From Pseudomonas chlororaphis subsp. piscium (GTDB lineage: Bacteria; Pseudomonadota; Gammaproteobacteria; Pseudomonadales; Pseudomonadaceae): a stretch of 64,000 nucleotides of DNA. The translations under genes were made by a program, and so were the position numbers. The notes beneath the pieces were generated by a model. The model was not told where the DNA came from and searched no databases. It saw nothing but the letters and a program-made list of their open reading frames with translations. Shown piece after piece: positions 1 to 8,862 of this stretch (position 1 is the first letter of the stretch; every line of letters begins with the position of its first letter). The stretch covers positions 6,935,001 to 6,999,000 of the forward strand of contig NZ_CP027707.1 of NCBI RefSeq assembly GCF_003850345.1, given 5' to 3'.

Positions 1-257
1 TAGACCGGAACGAACTGCGACAGGAAAGCCACGGTTTCCGCCGGCACGCTTTCGAACTCGAAGGTCACCAGATCCACTTCGTCAGCCAGCTGGCGCAGGT
101 GATCCTGATCGCCGTAATCGGCTCGCAGGTGTTCGCCCAGGGCAGCGGCACAGGCATCTGGCGCCGGGTCGAGGAAAGCGAAGTTCATCCCCAGCGGAGT
201 GCCCGCCAGAGCCAACATGCGACCCAGCTGGCCGCCACCGATTACACCGATCTTCAT
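1..257 (-). CDS. purK: N5-carboxyaminoimidazole ribonucleotide synthase, N-terminal part
   Basis: Only the first 85 codons are in the window; the gene runs off the left edge. The protein begins MKIGVIGGGQLGRML, the nucleotide-binding glycine-rich start of the ATP-grasp enzyme PurK, which makes N5-CAIR from AIR, bicarbonate and ATP in the cytoplasm. The ATG at 257 lies 11 bases after the purE stop codon, so purE and purK form an operon with purE first, as in other gammaproteobacteria. The identification is firm from the N-terminal motif and the partner gene; the ATP-grasp domain itself is not visible here. Confidence 0.95.
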   Translation of the reverse strand, partial: MKIGVIGGGQLGRMLALAGTPLGMNFAFLDPAPDACAAALGEHLRADYGDQDHLRQLADEVDLVTFEFESVPAETVAFLSQFVPV

Positions 258-268
258 CGTCAAAAACC

Positions 269-760
269 TCAGGCGACGCGTGGGTCTGGGTTGTCCAGGA
301 CGCTGTCTGTCTGCTCAGCGCGGAATTTTTTCAGCACGGTATGGAATTGCGGATGCTTGGCGCCGAGGATGCTCGCCGACAGCAGCGCGGCGTTGATCGC
401 GCCGGCCTTGCCGATGGCCAGGGTGGCGACTGGAATGCCCGCGGGCATCTGCACGATGGAGAGCAGCGAGTCCACGCCCGAAAGCATCGACGACTGCACC
501 GGAACGCCCAGCACCGGCAGGTGGGTCTTGGCCGCACACATGCCTGGCAGGTGGGCCGCGCCACCGGCACCGGCGATGATCACCTCGATGCCACGCGATT
601 CGGCCTCTTCGGCGTACTGGAACAGCAGGTCCGGGGTGCGGTGGGCAGAGACCACTTTCACCTCGTAAGGGATGCCGAGCTTTTCCAGCATATCGGCGGT
701 GTGGCTAAGGGTGGACCAATCGGACTTGGAGCCCATGATCACGCCAACCAGTGCACTCAT
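269..760 (-). CDS. purE: N5-carboxyaminoimidazole ribonucleotide mutase (class I PurE)
   Basis: A 163-residue protein of normal length for class I PurE, which moves the carboxyl group of N5-CAIR to give CAIR in purine synthesis. Visible family motifs are GSKSDW (residues 11-16), the catalytic SAHRTPD (38-44) and the glycine-rich [11 protein letters not shown] loop (64-74). The ATG at 760 is preceded by a purine-rich AGAGAAGAGG stretch that can serve as ribosome binding site. It is the first gene of the purE-purK operon. The transcript probably has a leader of about 100 nt containing a terminator-like hairpin (798-832), which suggests control by attenuation; this is inferred, not known. Confidence 0.97.
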   Translation of the reverse strand: MSALVGVIMGSKSDWSTLSHTADMLEKLGIPYEVKVVSAHRTPDLLFQYAEEAESRGIEVIIAGAGGAAHLPGMCAAKTHLPVLGVPVQSSMLSGVDSLLSIVQMPAGIPVATLAIGKAGAINAALLSASILGAKHPQFHTVLKKFRAEQTDSVLDNPDPRVA

Positions 761-797
761 CGTCGTGCCTCTTCTCTCTGGGCGCCCGCGGGCGCGT

Positions 798-832
798 CAA
801 AAAACAACAAGCCACGCAGAGTGCGTGGCTTG
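798..832 (-). terminator. Intrinsic-terminator-like hairpin in the purE leader
   Basis: Read on the minus strand, a perfect 10-bp stem (bases 832-823 with 817-808, 5-base loop) is followed directly by TTGTTTTTTG. It sits 38 bases upstream of the purE start. A TATACT -10-like hexamer lies upstream on the same strand (875-880), so the hairpin would be inside the purE mRNA. It could instead end read-through from the LysR gene at 1070-1987. The rest of the 761-1069 gap holds this leader and a REP pair. Confidence 0.65.
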
Positions 833-874
833 ATTGTACGAATTATGGCCGGGCAAACCGGCCGAAGGCCGCGC

Positions 875-880
875 AGTATA
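875..880 (-). promoter_or_regulatory. Candidate -10 element for purE
   Basis: The minus strand reads CGGTATACTGCG here, with an A/T-rich stretch about 17-22 bases upstream that could hold a weak -35. Transcription from it would start near 868 and give a leader of about 108 nt containing a GGCCGG...CCGGCC hairpin followed by the terminator-like stem. This is a prediction from sequence only. Confidence 0.4.
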
Positions 881-1005
881 CCGAAAAAGGTGAGTTAAAC
901 GCACTTTTGCCGACCATCTGTCATACACCATGTTTCAGGCGCAAAGCGGCGGTTTTATTGACTTTGGGGTCAGCCGCCGGGCGTGGTTTTCACCCGGGTT
1001 GACGC

Positions 1006-1065
1006 CATCGCGGGCAAGCCTCGCTCCTACAGAAGATTCCACAGGAGCGAGGCCTGCCCGCGAAG
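1006..1065. repeat. Inverted pair of REP elements
   Basis: ATCGCGGGCAAGCCTCGCTC is followed after a short spacer by its near-perfect inverse, GGAGCGAGGCCTGCCCGCGA. This is the common REP family of fluorescent pseudomonads, present at least six more times in the window. It lies just past the 3' end of the LysR gene. Confidence 0.85.
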
Positions 1066-1069
1066 AGCC

Positions 1070-1987
1070 TTACGCACCTGTCGTGCCCTGCGCTGCGCCA
1101 CCTTCCAGCTTGCGCCACAACAGCCGGACGTTGGCCTTGCGCACCAGGGCGCAGCGGTACAGGCGGATCTCCAGCGGCACATGCCATTGCGCGCCGCCGC
1201 AGACCACCAGTTCGCCCCGGGCCAGTTCGGCGCGCACGCTCAGGTGCGGCACCCAGGCAATCCCCAGGCCTTCCAGGGCCATGCTCTTGAGGCTGTCGGC
1301 CATGGCGGTTTCATACACCGTGGTGAACCGCAGGTTGCGTTGGCGCAGCAGCTGGTTCACCGAACGCCCGAGAAACGCCCCGGCGCTGTACGCCAGCAGC
1401 GGCACGCTGGCCTCGCCTTCCAGGTCGAACAGCGGCTTGCCGGCGGCGTCCGCCGCGCACACCGGCAGCATCTCGGTGTGCCCCAGGTGCAGCGAAGGGA
1501 AGATTTCCGGGTCCATCTGCATCGCCGAATCCGGGTCGTAGAAGGCCAGCATCAGGTCGCAGCCGCCTTCGCGCAGGGCATGCACCGCGTCGCCGACGTT
1601 GGTCGCCACCAGCCGCGTGGCGATGTTCAAGCCTTCGTTACGCAGCTGGGCGATCCAGCGCGGGAAGAAACCCAGGGCCAGGGAGTGCGCCGCGGCGACC
1701 TGCATCACCTCGCCCTGCCCGCCTTCGAGGTGATGCAAGTGCCGCAGCACTTCGCCCAGTTGCTCGACCACCGTGCGCGCCGTCACCAGGAACAACTGCC
1801 CCGCCGCCGTCAGTTCGATCGGCGTGCGCGAGCGGTTGACCAGGGTCAGCCCCAGCGCCGCTTCCAGGCTGCGGATCCGCCGGCTGAAGGCTGGCTGGGT
1901 CACGAAGCGCCGTTCGGCGGCCTGCGAGAAGCTGCGGGTGGCGGCCAGGGCACTGAAGTCCTCGAGCCATTTGCTTTCCAGATTCAT
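1070..1987 (-). CDS. LysR-family regulator, HypT-like
   Basis: A 305-residue LysR protein. The start chosen is the ATG at 1987 (MNLESKWLEDF), preceded by a strong GGGAGGA ribosome binding site; the open frame extends 28 codons further without one. The winged helix-turn-helix covers about residues 5-65 (SFSQAAERRFVTQPAFSRRI) and the rest is the effector-binding domain. The ESKWLEDF start, the QPAFSRRIRSLE recognition helix and the AAAHSLALGFFP stretch resemble E. coli HypT/YjiE, the hypochlorite-sensing LysR regulator, so that subfamily is the best guess. It is divergent from aspA with 169 bases between them and may regulate it. No effector can be read from the sequence. Confidence 0.85.
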   Translation of the reverse strand: MNLESKWLEDFSALAATRSFSQAAERRFVTQPAFSRRIRSLEAALGLTLVNRSRTPIELTAAGQLFLVTARTVVEQLGEVLRHLHHLEGGQGEVMQVAAAHSLALGFFPRWIAQLRNEGLNIATRLVATNVGDAVHALREGGCDLMLAFYDPDSAMQMDPEIFPSLHLGHTEMLPVCAADAAGKPLFDLEGEASVPLLAYSAGAFLGRSVNQLLRQRNLRFTTVYETAMADSLKSMALEGLGIAWVPHLSVRAELARGELVVCGGAQWHVPLEIRLYRCALVRKANVRLLWRKLEGGAAQGTTGA

Positions 1988-2156
1988 CACGTCCTCCCGG
2001 GGAACGCACCATTTTAGGTCACACGCTTGCCACGCAAGCGGCGTCACACGGGCATTATGCCGTTTATGCATAGGCCAGTGTTTAACAGCATTGGCCCAAA
2101 TTTTCCCGCAGGCCTAGGATTCGCAGCGTTCCGGCACAGACCGGGTCCATATCGAG

Positions 2157-3593
<1,437 letters not shown>

Positions 3594-3660
3594 CCAACGC
3601 CCGCCCTGGCCACAGGGCACCGCTCACCAGGTCGAGGGACTAGACACCTCTCACCTTTTG

Positions 3661-3694
3661 AGGGCTTGGAGATTCTTCTCCAAGCCCTTTTTTT
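3661..3694 (+). terminator. Rho-independent terminator after aspA
   Basis: An 11-bp stem, AGGGCTTGGAG with CTCCAAGCCCT, and a 6-base loop are followed by a run of eight or more T. It stands 67 bases after the aspA stop. Confidence 0.95.
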
Positions 3695-3773
3695 TGCCTG
3701 CCGTTCTCCCGACCTCCGCCGACGCTCTTCGTCCTTGAAATCGCCACGCCCGCTTCGTCGGAGTGCCGCCCAA

Positions 3774-3923
3774 GCCGATCGCAGCCTGCGGCAGCGGCTA
3801 CACCAACGAACTTCATCAGTATTAAGATCGCCGCATCCCTCCGGCCGATCACCGCCCGCGCCACCATCGATCCTGATCGACATTGTCCCGTAGCCGCTGC
3901 CGAGCCCGCGAGGCTGCGATCGG
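3774..3923. repeat. Inverted pair of a second REP class (GTAGCCGCTGCC type)
   Basis: GATCGCAGCCTGCGGCAGCGGCTAC (3778-3801) faces GTAGCCGCTGCCGAGCCCGC (from 3890), about 90 bases apart, in the 458-base gap between aspA and the next gene. The right-hand copy extends into a segment (GCGATCGGTACCGCAGGGGCC) that recurs near 5726, and the same repeat class forms another inverted pair at 42978-43077. Confidence 0.75.
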
Positions 3924-4051
3924 TACCGCAGGGGCCGCAAACCTGATAGCGCAATCTGTCTGGCAAACCACTCGCTTTAAACAAGCACACTCCCCCCGGC
4001 GCGGAGGATAATCGGCGTCCCGCCCAATCAGACACCGAGGCACTGCCGTCG

Positions 4052-4777
4052 ATGGACCCGACGCAAATCCAGGCCATACAGCAACTGCGCAGCTTGGTCC
4101 CCGTGGGCCTGCGCCATGCCCAGGCCTTGCTCGAGCGCTGCGCAGGCAACCCCCAGCAGGCCGCCGAGCACTACAAGAACGAGCTGCTGCAAGTGCTGGC
4201 GAGCAAGTCCGGGCTGTCTCTGGAGCAAGCCCGGGAAGCTCTGCACAACGCCGGCTATGACCTGGGCCGCGCCTTGAGCGCTATTGAAGAAGCGCGCTTC
4301 ACCCTGACCCAGCGCATCCTGCGCAAACATCACCGAGACAAGGGCCGGGCCCTGGACCTGATCGCCCAGGCCATAGAAGTCGCCGAGCAACTGCAACAAC
4401 AGTACTGGCTGGCCTTCGAGCAGCTGGAACGACTGGCACCGGCGCCGCGCTGCTTCATGGTGCTCCACGAGTGGCTGGCCTTTGAGGGCTGGGAAGGCTT
4501 TGACAGTGCCCTGCACTTTCACCTGCCCCAGGCCATCGCCCAATTCAGGCACCTGCGGCTGGACGCCCTGGCAGACACCCTGGAACAGGCCGATCAGCGA
4601 CAGAAACACCTGAGGGCGAGCCACGCCGGGAGCGACAGCCCTACCGCGCTGGCCGCGCGGGTCAATCAGGACCCGCTCTTCAACAGCCACCAGGACGCCT
4701 ACGACCGCTACCGACCGCAGCTCGACGAGCGCCTGTTCGAGTGGGTGGAACAGCATGTGCGACAGTTTCCAGCCTGA
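4052..4777 (+). CDS. Conserved hypothetical protein with UBA/TS-N-like N-terminus
   Basis: A 241-residue protein without signal peptide or membrane segments. The first 85 residues contain two short three-helix units (LRSLVPVGLRHAQALLERCAGN and LASKSGLSLEQAREALHNAGYD) that resemble the UBA/TS-N fold of EF-Ts and related proteins; this is a visual impression only. The remainder is helical, rich in Leu, Gln and acidic residues. GAGG lies 11 bases before the ATG at 4052. It is followed after 54 bases by a small membrane protein on the same strand. I do not recognise a function. Confidence 0.75.
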   Translation: MDPTQIQAIQQLRSLVPVGLRHAQALLERCAGNPQQAAEHYKNELLQVLASKSGLSLEQAREALHNAGYDLGRALSAIEEARFTLTQRILRKHHRDKGRALDLIAQAIEVAEQLQQQYWLAFEQLERLAPAPRCFMVLHEWLAFEGWEGFDSALHFHLPQAIAQFRHLRLDALADTLEQADQRQKHLRASHAGSDSPTALAARVNQDPLFNSHQDAYDRYRPQLDERLFEWVEQHVRQFPA

Positions 4778-4831
4778 GCGGCGAGCGGCCGGGATTTACC
4801 CAAACCGCTAGACTGCCGCCCTCAACCGAAC

Positions 4832-5512
4832 ATGGACATCGGATTCAGCCCCATGGAACTGCAGTTCAGCATCACCCCCGCCCACACCGAAATCAGGCTC
4901 GCCGAAAAGCTGCGCCAGGAAATGCTCAAGCACGACCAGCAGCAGGCGCGGATCATGGGCCGCGTCGCCCACTGGCAGAGCCGCCTGCTCGGCCCCCTGA
5001 TGCTCGTCCTGTGCCTGGTCGGCGCCGTCCTGGCGATCTATTTCCCCGAGCGGCGCTTCACGCCAGAGAAGGTCGTCGCCCTGGTGCTGTTCGCGCTGAT
5101 CTTCATCCCGCTCTGGTGGCGCTATTCCGGGCGCTGGCTCCAGCACCTGCAAGCCCGTATCGCCGCCAACCACGCCAAGCCCCGCGCACCGTTGCGCGGG
5201 CTGAATCAACGCTTGATCGAGTCCAGGTTGCGCGCGTCCCTGAAGGCCGCCGAAGGCATCTATTGCCTGACGTTCGACGACCAGGGCTTTACGTTGAGCA
5301 ACGCCAAGGGCGGCAAAAGTGCGTTGGCCTGGGAGCAGATCGCTCACCTGCGGGAAACTCCCGACTTCTATGCCGTGGCCTGCGCCGAGCTGGAACATAA
5401 GGGCCTGGCCTATCGCATCGCCAAGCACAGCGACCTCATGCAGCCCCAAGAGTATCAACAAGGACTGCAACAGTTCTTGAGCAAATGCCCGGTAACCCCC
5501 GAGTCGATCTGA
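4832..5512 (+). CDS. YcxB-like membrane protein
   Basis: A 226-residue protein (219 if it starts at the ATG at 4853, where MELQFSITPAH begins). It has a short soluble N-terminus, two adjacent membrane segments (about residues 53-71 and 82-99, ending in PLWWRYSG), a basic stretch, and a C-terminal domain of beta strands (GIYCLTFDDQGFTLSN...ALAWEQIAHLRETPDFYAV) typical of the YcxB-like domain. Members of this family are uncharacterised inner-membrane proteins. A clear terminator follows 20 bases after the stop. Confidence 0.75.
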   Translation: MDIGFSPMELQFSITPAHTEIRLAEKLRQEMLKHDQQQARIMGRVAHWQSRLLGPLMLVLCLVGAVLAIYFPERRFTPEKVVALVLFALIFIPLWWRYSGRWLQHLQARIAANHAKPRAPLRGLNQRLIESRLRASLKAAEGIYCLTFDDQGFTLSNAKGGKSALAWEQIAHLRETPDFYAVACAELEHKGLAYRIAKHSDLMQPQEYQQGLQQFLSKCPVTPESI

Positions 5513-5531
5513 TCCCGCTTGCAGGTACTTT

Positions 5532-5570
5532 CCTTGAGGACCATAAACGTCCTCAAGGCCTCTTTTTCCC
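5532..5570 (+). terminator. Rho-independent terminator after the YcxB-like gene
   Basis: A perfect 10-bp stem, CCTTGAGGAC with GTCCTCAAGG, and a 7-base loop are followed by CCTCTTTTTCCC. It ends the two-gene unit 4052-5512. Confidence 0.9.
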
Positions 5571-5641
5571 CTAATAAACCAACAACTCTGCCTGCGTTTT
5601 CGGCTGTAAGAGCCGGCGCCTGGTGCTGGACTTCCAGTCCA

Positions 5642-5685
5642 CTACGTAATAGCTACGTAACCGTTACGTAATTGCTACGTAATCG
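5642..5685. repeat. Four-unit 11-bp tandem array containing TACGTA
   Basis: Four units in exact 11-base register, starting at 5642, 5653, 5664 and 5675, share the pattern yTACGTAAyyG; each holds the palindrome TACGTA. Two more decayed units (GTATGTAACCG, CTGCGTAGCCG) follow from about 5711. The array lies in the 601-base gap between a terminator and the alanine symporter leader; no gene is apparent there. Confidence 0.85.
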
Positions 5686-5725
5686 ATGCCAGGCAAAGGC
5701 TGTATGAACGGTATGTAACCGCTGC

Positions 5726-5776
5726 GTAGCCGCTGCCAAGCTTGCAAGGCTGTGATCAGTACCGCAGGGGCCGTAA
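5726..5776. repeat. REP-like element, second class
   Basis: GTAGCCGCTGCCAAGCTTGC followed by GCTGTGATCAGTACCGCAGG and GGCCGTA matches the copy at 3890-3940 with scattered differences (GAGCCCGCGAGG, GCGATCGG, GGCCGCA). It is a single, diverged copy of the GTAGCCGCTGCC repeat class. Confidence 0.65.
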
Positions 5777-5913
5777 TCCAGGCGTTGCGGTACATCGGCC
5801 ACGCCTGCGCAAAGCGCGCCGAGGCGCTCGCGCAAGAACCGATTCAGCCCCTTTTCCCGCCAGCCATTCCTCGGCTCGACGCGCAACATGCAGACGGCGG
5901 GCGCGCGCACCGG

Positions 5914-6113
5914 TATAGTGCGCCCCCTCTTCACGTGGGCAGCCGTCGGTAACGAGGCTCAACCTCACGGGAAACCCGAACTAATAACAACCCGCGAATT
6001 GGAACCGGGACGAACACTCGCCCCACCTGTCGTGCTGCCCGCACGACGGTGTGTAACTCGATGTTTCGGACCACCCAGCTTCTGCCTTTACAAAAAACAG
6101 CGAGGAATAATCC
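5914..6113 (+). promoter_or_regulatory. Promoter and long structured leader of the alanine symporter
   Basis: TATAGT at 5914-5919 is a plausible -10. From a start near 5926 the leader would be about 188 nt. It can form GAGG/CCTC (5954-5966), CGGG/CCCG (5968-5978) and a strong hairpin, CACC-T-GTCGTGC with GCACGAC-GGTG (6024-6051). No run of T follows the last hairpin. A GAGGAA ribosome binding site lies at the end. I do not recognise a known riboswitch class, and in particular no glycine aptamer. Confidence 0.45.
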
Positions 6114-7559
6114 ATGCTCGAAGTCATCAACGACTTCCTCTCAGGGAAAGTACTGATCGTGCTCATTGTCGGGCTCGGTAGCTACTTCACGATCCGCTCG
6201 CGTTTCGTTCAATTGCGCCACTTTTTCCACATGTTCGCGGTGTTCCGCGACAGCCTCAAAGGCAGCGCCGGACAACTCAGCTCGTTCCAGGCCCTGATGC
6301 TCAGCCTTGCCGGCCGCGTCGGAGCAGGCAACATCGCCGGTGTCGGCATCGCCGTGACCCTCGGTGGTCCGGGTGCGGTGTTCTGGATGTGGGTGACCGC
6401 ACTGGTCGGCATGTCCAGCAGCTTCTTCGAATGCACCCTGGCCCAGGTCTACAAGCGCGCCGATGGCGACGGCCTGTACCGTGGCGGCCCGGCTTACTAC
6501 ATCCAGCACGGCCTCAAGCTCAAAGGCATGGCGGTGGTGTTCTCGATCCTGCTGCTGGTCACCTACGGCTTCGCCTTCATTGGCCTGCAGTCCTACACCG
6601 TGACCCACTCGCTGCAGAACGCCTTTGCTTTCGACCCGCAACACACCGGTATCGTCCTGGCAGTGCTGCTGGCCATCACCTTCATCGGCGGCATCAAGCG
6701 CATCGCCTCGGTGTCCGACCTGCTGGTACCGATCAAGACCCTGGCCTATATCGGCGTGACCCTGTACGTGATCGGCACCCAGATCGAACACGTGCCAGCC
6801 ATGCTGGAAACCATCTTCAAGAGCGCCTTCGGTCTCGACCCGGCCTTCGGCGGCCTGCTCGGCAGCGCCATCGTCATGGGCGTGAAGCGTGGCGTGTTCG
6901 CCAACGAAGCGGGCCTGGGCAGTGCGCCGAACGTCGCCGCCGTGGCCGCCGTGAAGCACCCCGGCGCCCAAGGTGTGGTCCAGGCCTTCAGCGTGTTCCT
7001 CGACACCTTCGTGATCTGCACCTGCACCGCGCTGCTGATCCTGCTGTCGGGCTTCTACACCCCGGGCTTCGAAGGTGACGGCATCGTCCTGACCCAGAAC
7101 TCGCTGGCCGCCGTGGTCGGTGACTGGGGCCGCATGTTCGTCAGCGTCGCGCTGTCGCTGTTCGTCTTCACTTGTATCCTCTACAACTACTACCTGGGCG
7201 AGAACAGCCTGCAGTTCCTCACCCGCAACCGCGCTGCGCTGATGACTTTCCGCGGCCTGGTGCTGGCGCTGGTGGTCTGGGGTTCGATGCAGGACCTTTC
7301 GACCGTGTTCGCCTTCGCCGACATCACCATGACCTGCCTGGCCTTCGTCAACCTGATAGCCCTGGCCATGCTGTTCAAGGTCGGCATGCGCGTAATGCGC
7401 GACTACGACGAGCAGCGCCGCGCCGGCGTCAACCAGCCTGTGTTCGACTCCAGCAAATTTACCGATCTGGATCTGGACCTGAAGGCCTGGCCGACCAGCC
7501 CGTCGGTTGCTGTCAAGGCTGACGCTCAGCCGCAAGGCATTCCCGCAGCGCAACGCTGA
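6114..7559 (+). CDS. Alanine/glycine:cation symporter (AGCS family)
   Basis: A 481-residue inner-membrane transporter of about ten hydrophobic segments that imports alanine or glycine with sodium. Family marks are SLAGRVGAGNIAGVGIA (residues 64-80), YRGGPAYYIQHGLK (121-134), KRGVFANEAGLGSAPNVAA (around 259-277) and the C-terminal ENSLQFL stretch. It starts at an ATG with a GAGGAA site 8 bases upstream. The cytosolic tail (about residues 425-481) is hydrophilic. It lies between aspA and an asparaginase gene, so it may feed the same small amino-acid pathway. Its long leader suggests post-transcriptional control. Confidence 0.93.
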   Translation: MLEVINDFLSGKVLIVLIVGLGSYFTIRSRFVQLRHFFHMFAVFRDSLKGSAGQLSSFQALMLSLAGRVGAGNIAGVGIAVTLGGPGAVFWMWVTALVGMSSSFFECTLAQVYKRADGDGLYRGGPAYYIQHGLKLKGMAVVFSILLLVTYGFAFIGLQSYTVTHSLQNAFAFDPQHTGIVLAVLLAITFIGGIKRIASVSDLLVPIKTLAYIGVTLYVIGTQIEHVPAMLETIFKSAFGLDPAFGGLLGSAIVMGVKRGVFANEAGLGSAPNVAAVAAVKHPGAQGVVQAFSVFLDTFVICTCTALLILLSGFYTPGFEGDGIVLTQNSLAAVVGDWGRMFVSVALSLFVFTCILYNYYLGENSLQFLTRNRAALMTFRGLVLALVVWGSMQDLSTVFAFADITMTCLAFVNLIALAMLFKVGMRVMRDYDEQRRAGVNQPVFDSSKFTDLDLDLKAWPTSPSVAVKADAQPQGIPAAQR

Positions 7560-7571
7560 TCGGGTAAAAAC

Positions 7572-7592
7572 CGGGCGCATGTCTTGCGCCCG
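7572..7592 (+). terminator. GC-rich hairpin after the alanine symporter
   Basis: CGGGCGCA (7572-7579) pairs with TGCGCCCG (7585-7592) over a 5-base loop. There is no T-run after it, so it may slow rather than end transcription before the asparaginase gene 66 bases further on. Confidence 0.4.
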
Positions 7593-7658
7593 ACGTGACA
7601 CTCCCTGCGGTCGGCGTCATGCTCGACCGCACGCTGTCATCGTTCCGGAGACTCCCCA

Positions 7659-8663
7659 ATGAATGCCAACACCTATCCTGCCGCGCAGAACGTCATGGTG
7701 CTCTACACCGGCGGCACCATCGGCATGCAGGCCAGCGCCCATGGCCTGGCCCCGGCCTCGGGTTTCGAGGCGCGGATGCGCGACTACCTGCACAGCCAGC
7801 CCGAGCTGGTGGTGCCCAACTGGCGCTTTCGCGAGATGGCGCCGCTGATCGACAGCGCCAACATGACCCCCGCCTATTGGCAGCGCCTGCGCGAAGCCGT
7901 GGTCGATGCGGTCGACGTGCAGGGCTGCGACAGCGTGCTGATCCTGCACGGCACCGACACCCTGGCCTACAGCGCCGCGGCCATGAGCTTCCAACTGCTG
8001 GGCCTGCATGCCCGCGTGGTGTTCACCGGCTCGATGCTGCCGGCCGGCGTGACCGACAGCGATGCCTGGGAAAACCTCGGCGGCGCCCTGGTCGCCCTCG
8101 GCCAGGGCCTGGCCCCGGGCGTGCACCTGTACTTCCACGGCGAACTGCTGGCGCCGACCCGTTGCGCGAAAATCCGCAGCTTCGGCCGTCATCCGTTCGC
8201 GGCGTTGCAGCGCCAGGGTGGCGGAGCCAAGGCGACGTCTATTCCACCGCAGCTGGATTACCGCCAGGGCAAGCAACTGGCCAGGGTCGGCGTATTGCCA
8301 CTGGTGCCGGGCATCGCCGCCGAACAGCTCGATACCCTGCTGGGCAGCGGCATCCAGGCGCTGGTGCTGGAGTGCTTCGGCAGCGGCACCGGGCCGAGCG
8401 ACAACCCGCAGTTCCTGGCCAGCCTGCAACGCGCCCAGGAACAGGGCATCGTGGTGGTGGCCATCACCCAATGCCATGAAGGCGGCGTGGAGCTGGATAT
8501 CTACGAGGCCGGCAGCCGCCTGCGTGGCGTCGGCGTGCTGTCCGGCGGCGGTATGACCCGCGAAGCGGCGTTCGGCAAGCTCAACGCCCTGCTGGGCGCC
8601 GGCCTGGACAGCGCCGAAGTGCGGCGCCTGGTGGAGCTGGACCTGTGCGGTGAGCTGAGCTGA
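7659..8663 (+). CDS. L-asparaginase (type I-like)
   Basis: A 334-residue asparaginase that hydrolyses asparagine to aspartate and ammonia. The two catalytic threonine motifs are present: YTGGTIGM (residues 16-23) and ILHGTDTLAYSA (93-104), followed by VVFTGSMLPAG. There is no signal peptide, which with the length points to the cytoplasmic, type I (AnsA-like) group rather than the periplasmic enzyme. CGGAG precedes the ATG at 7659. Its product aspartate is the substrate of AspA encoded 4 kb upstream. Confidence 0.9.
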   Translation: MNANTYPAAQNVMVLYTGGTIGMQASAHGLAPASGFEARMRDYLHSQPELVVPNWRFREMAPLIDSANMTPAYWQRLREAVVDAVDVQGCDSVLILHGTDTLAYSAAAMSFQLLGLHARVVFTGSMLPAGVTDSDAWENLGGALVALGQGLAPGVHLYFHGELLAPTRCAKIRSFGRHPFAALQRQGGGAKATSIPPQLDYRQGKQLARVGVLPLVPGIAAEQLDTLLGSGIQALVLECFGSGTGPSDNPQFLASLQRAQEQGIVVVAITQCHEGGVELDIYEAGSRLRGVGVLSGGGMTREAAFGKLNALLGAGLDSAEVRRLVELDLCGELS

Positions 8664-8687
8664 TCTCTCCAAAAACACCCGTCCCCC

Positions 8688-8798
8688 TGTAGGAGCGGCC
8701 GGTCGACGCTCGATTGCCCGCGATAGCCGCAAAGCGGCGGTCCAACAGTCACACCGCAGCGTCGTTGGAATTCATCGCGAGCAAGCTTCGCTCCTACA
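8688..8798. repeat. Inverted pair of REP elements
   Basis: TGTAGGAGCGGCCGGTCGAC... starts the left unit and ATCGCGAGCAAGCTTCGCTC-CTACA ends the right unit. The left copy carries the variant GGCCGGTCGACGCTCGATTG, also seen at 19065-19102. It fills most of the gap before the AraC gene. Confidence 0.85.
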
Positions 8799-8862
8799 GA
8801 GGATTGCGTAGCGCGGCATACAAATTGCTCCGTTTTCAGCATCCCCTGGGCTGGAAACGGAC

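Noticed and set aside
5653..5968. Short open frames in the gap before the alanine symporter
   Set aside because: They run through the TACGTA array and REP-like DNA, lack ribosome binding sites and have no protein features.
5926..6113. Glycine riboswitch upstream of the alanine symporter
   Set aside because: The conserved glycine aptamer core could not be found in either strand; only generic hairpins are visible.
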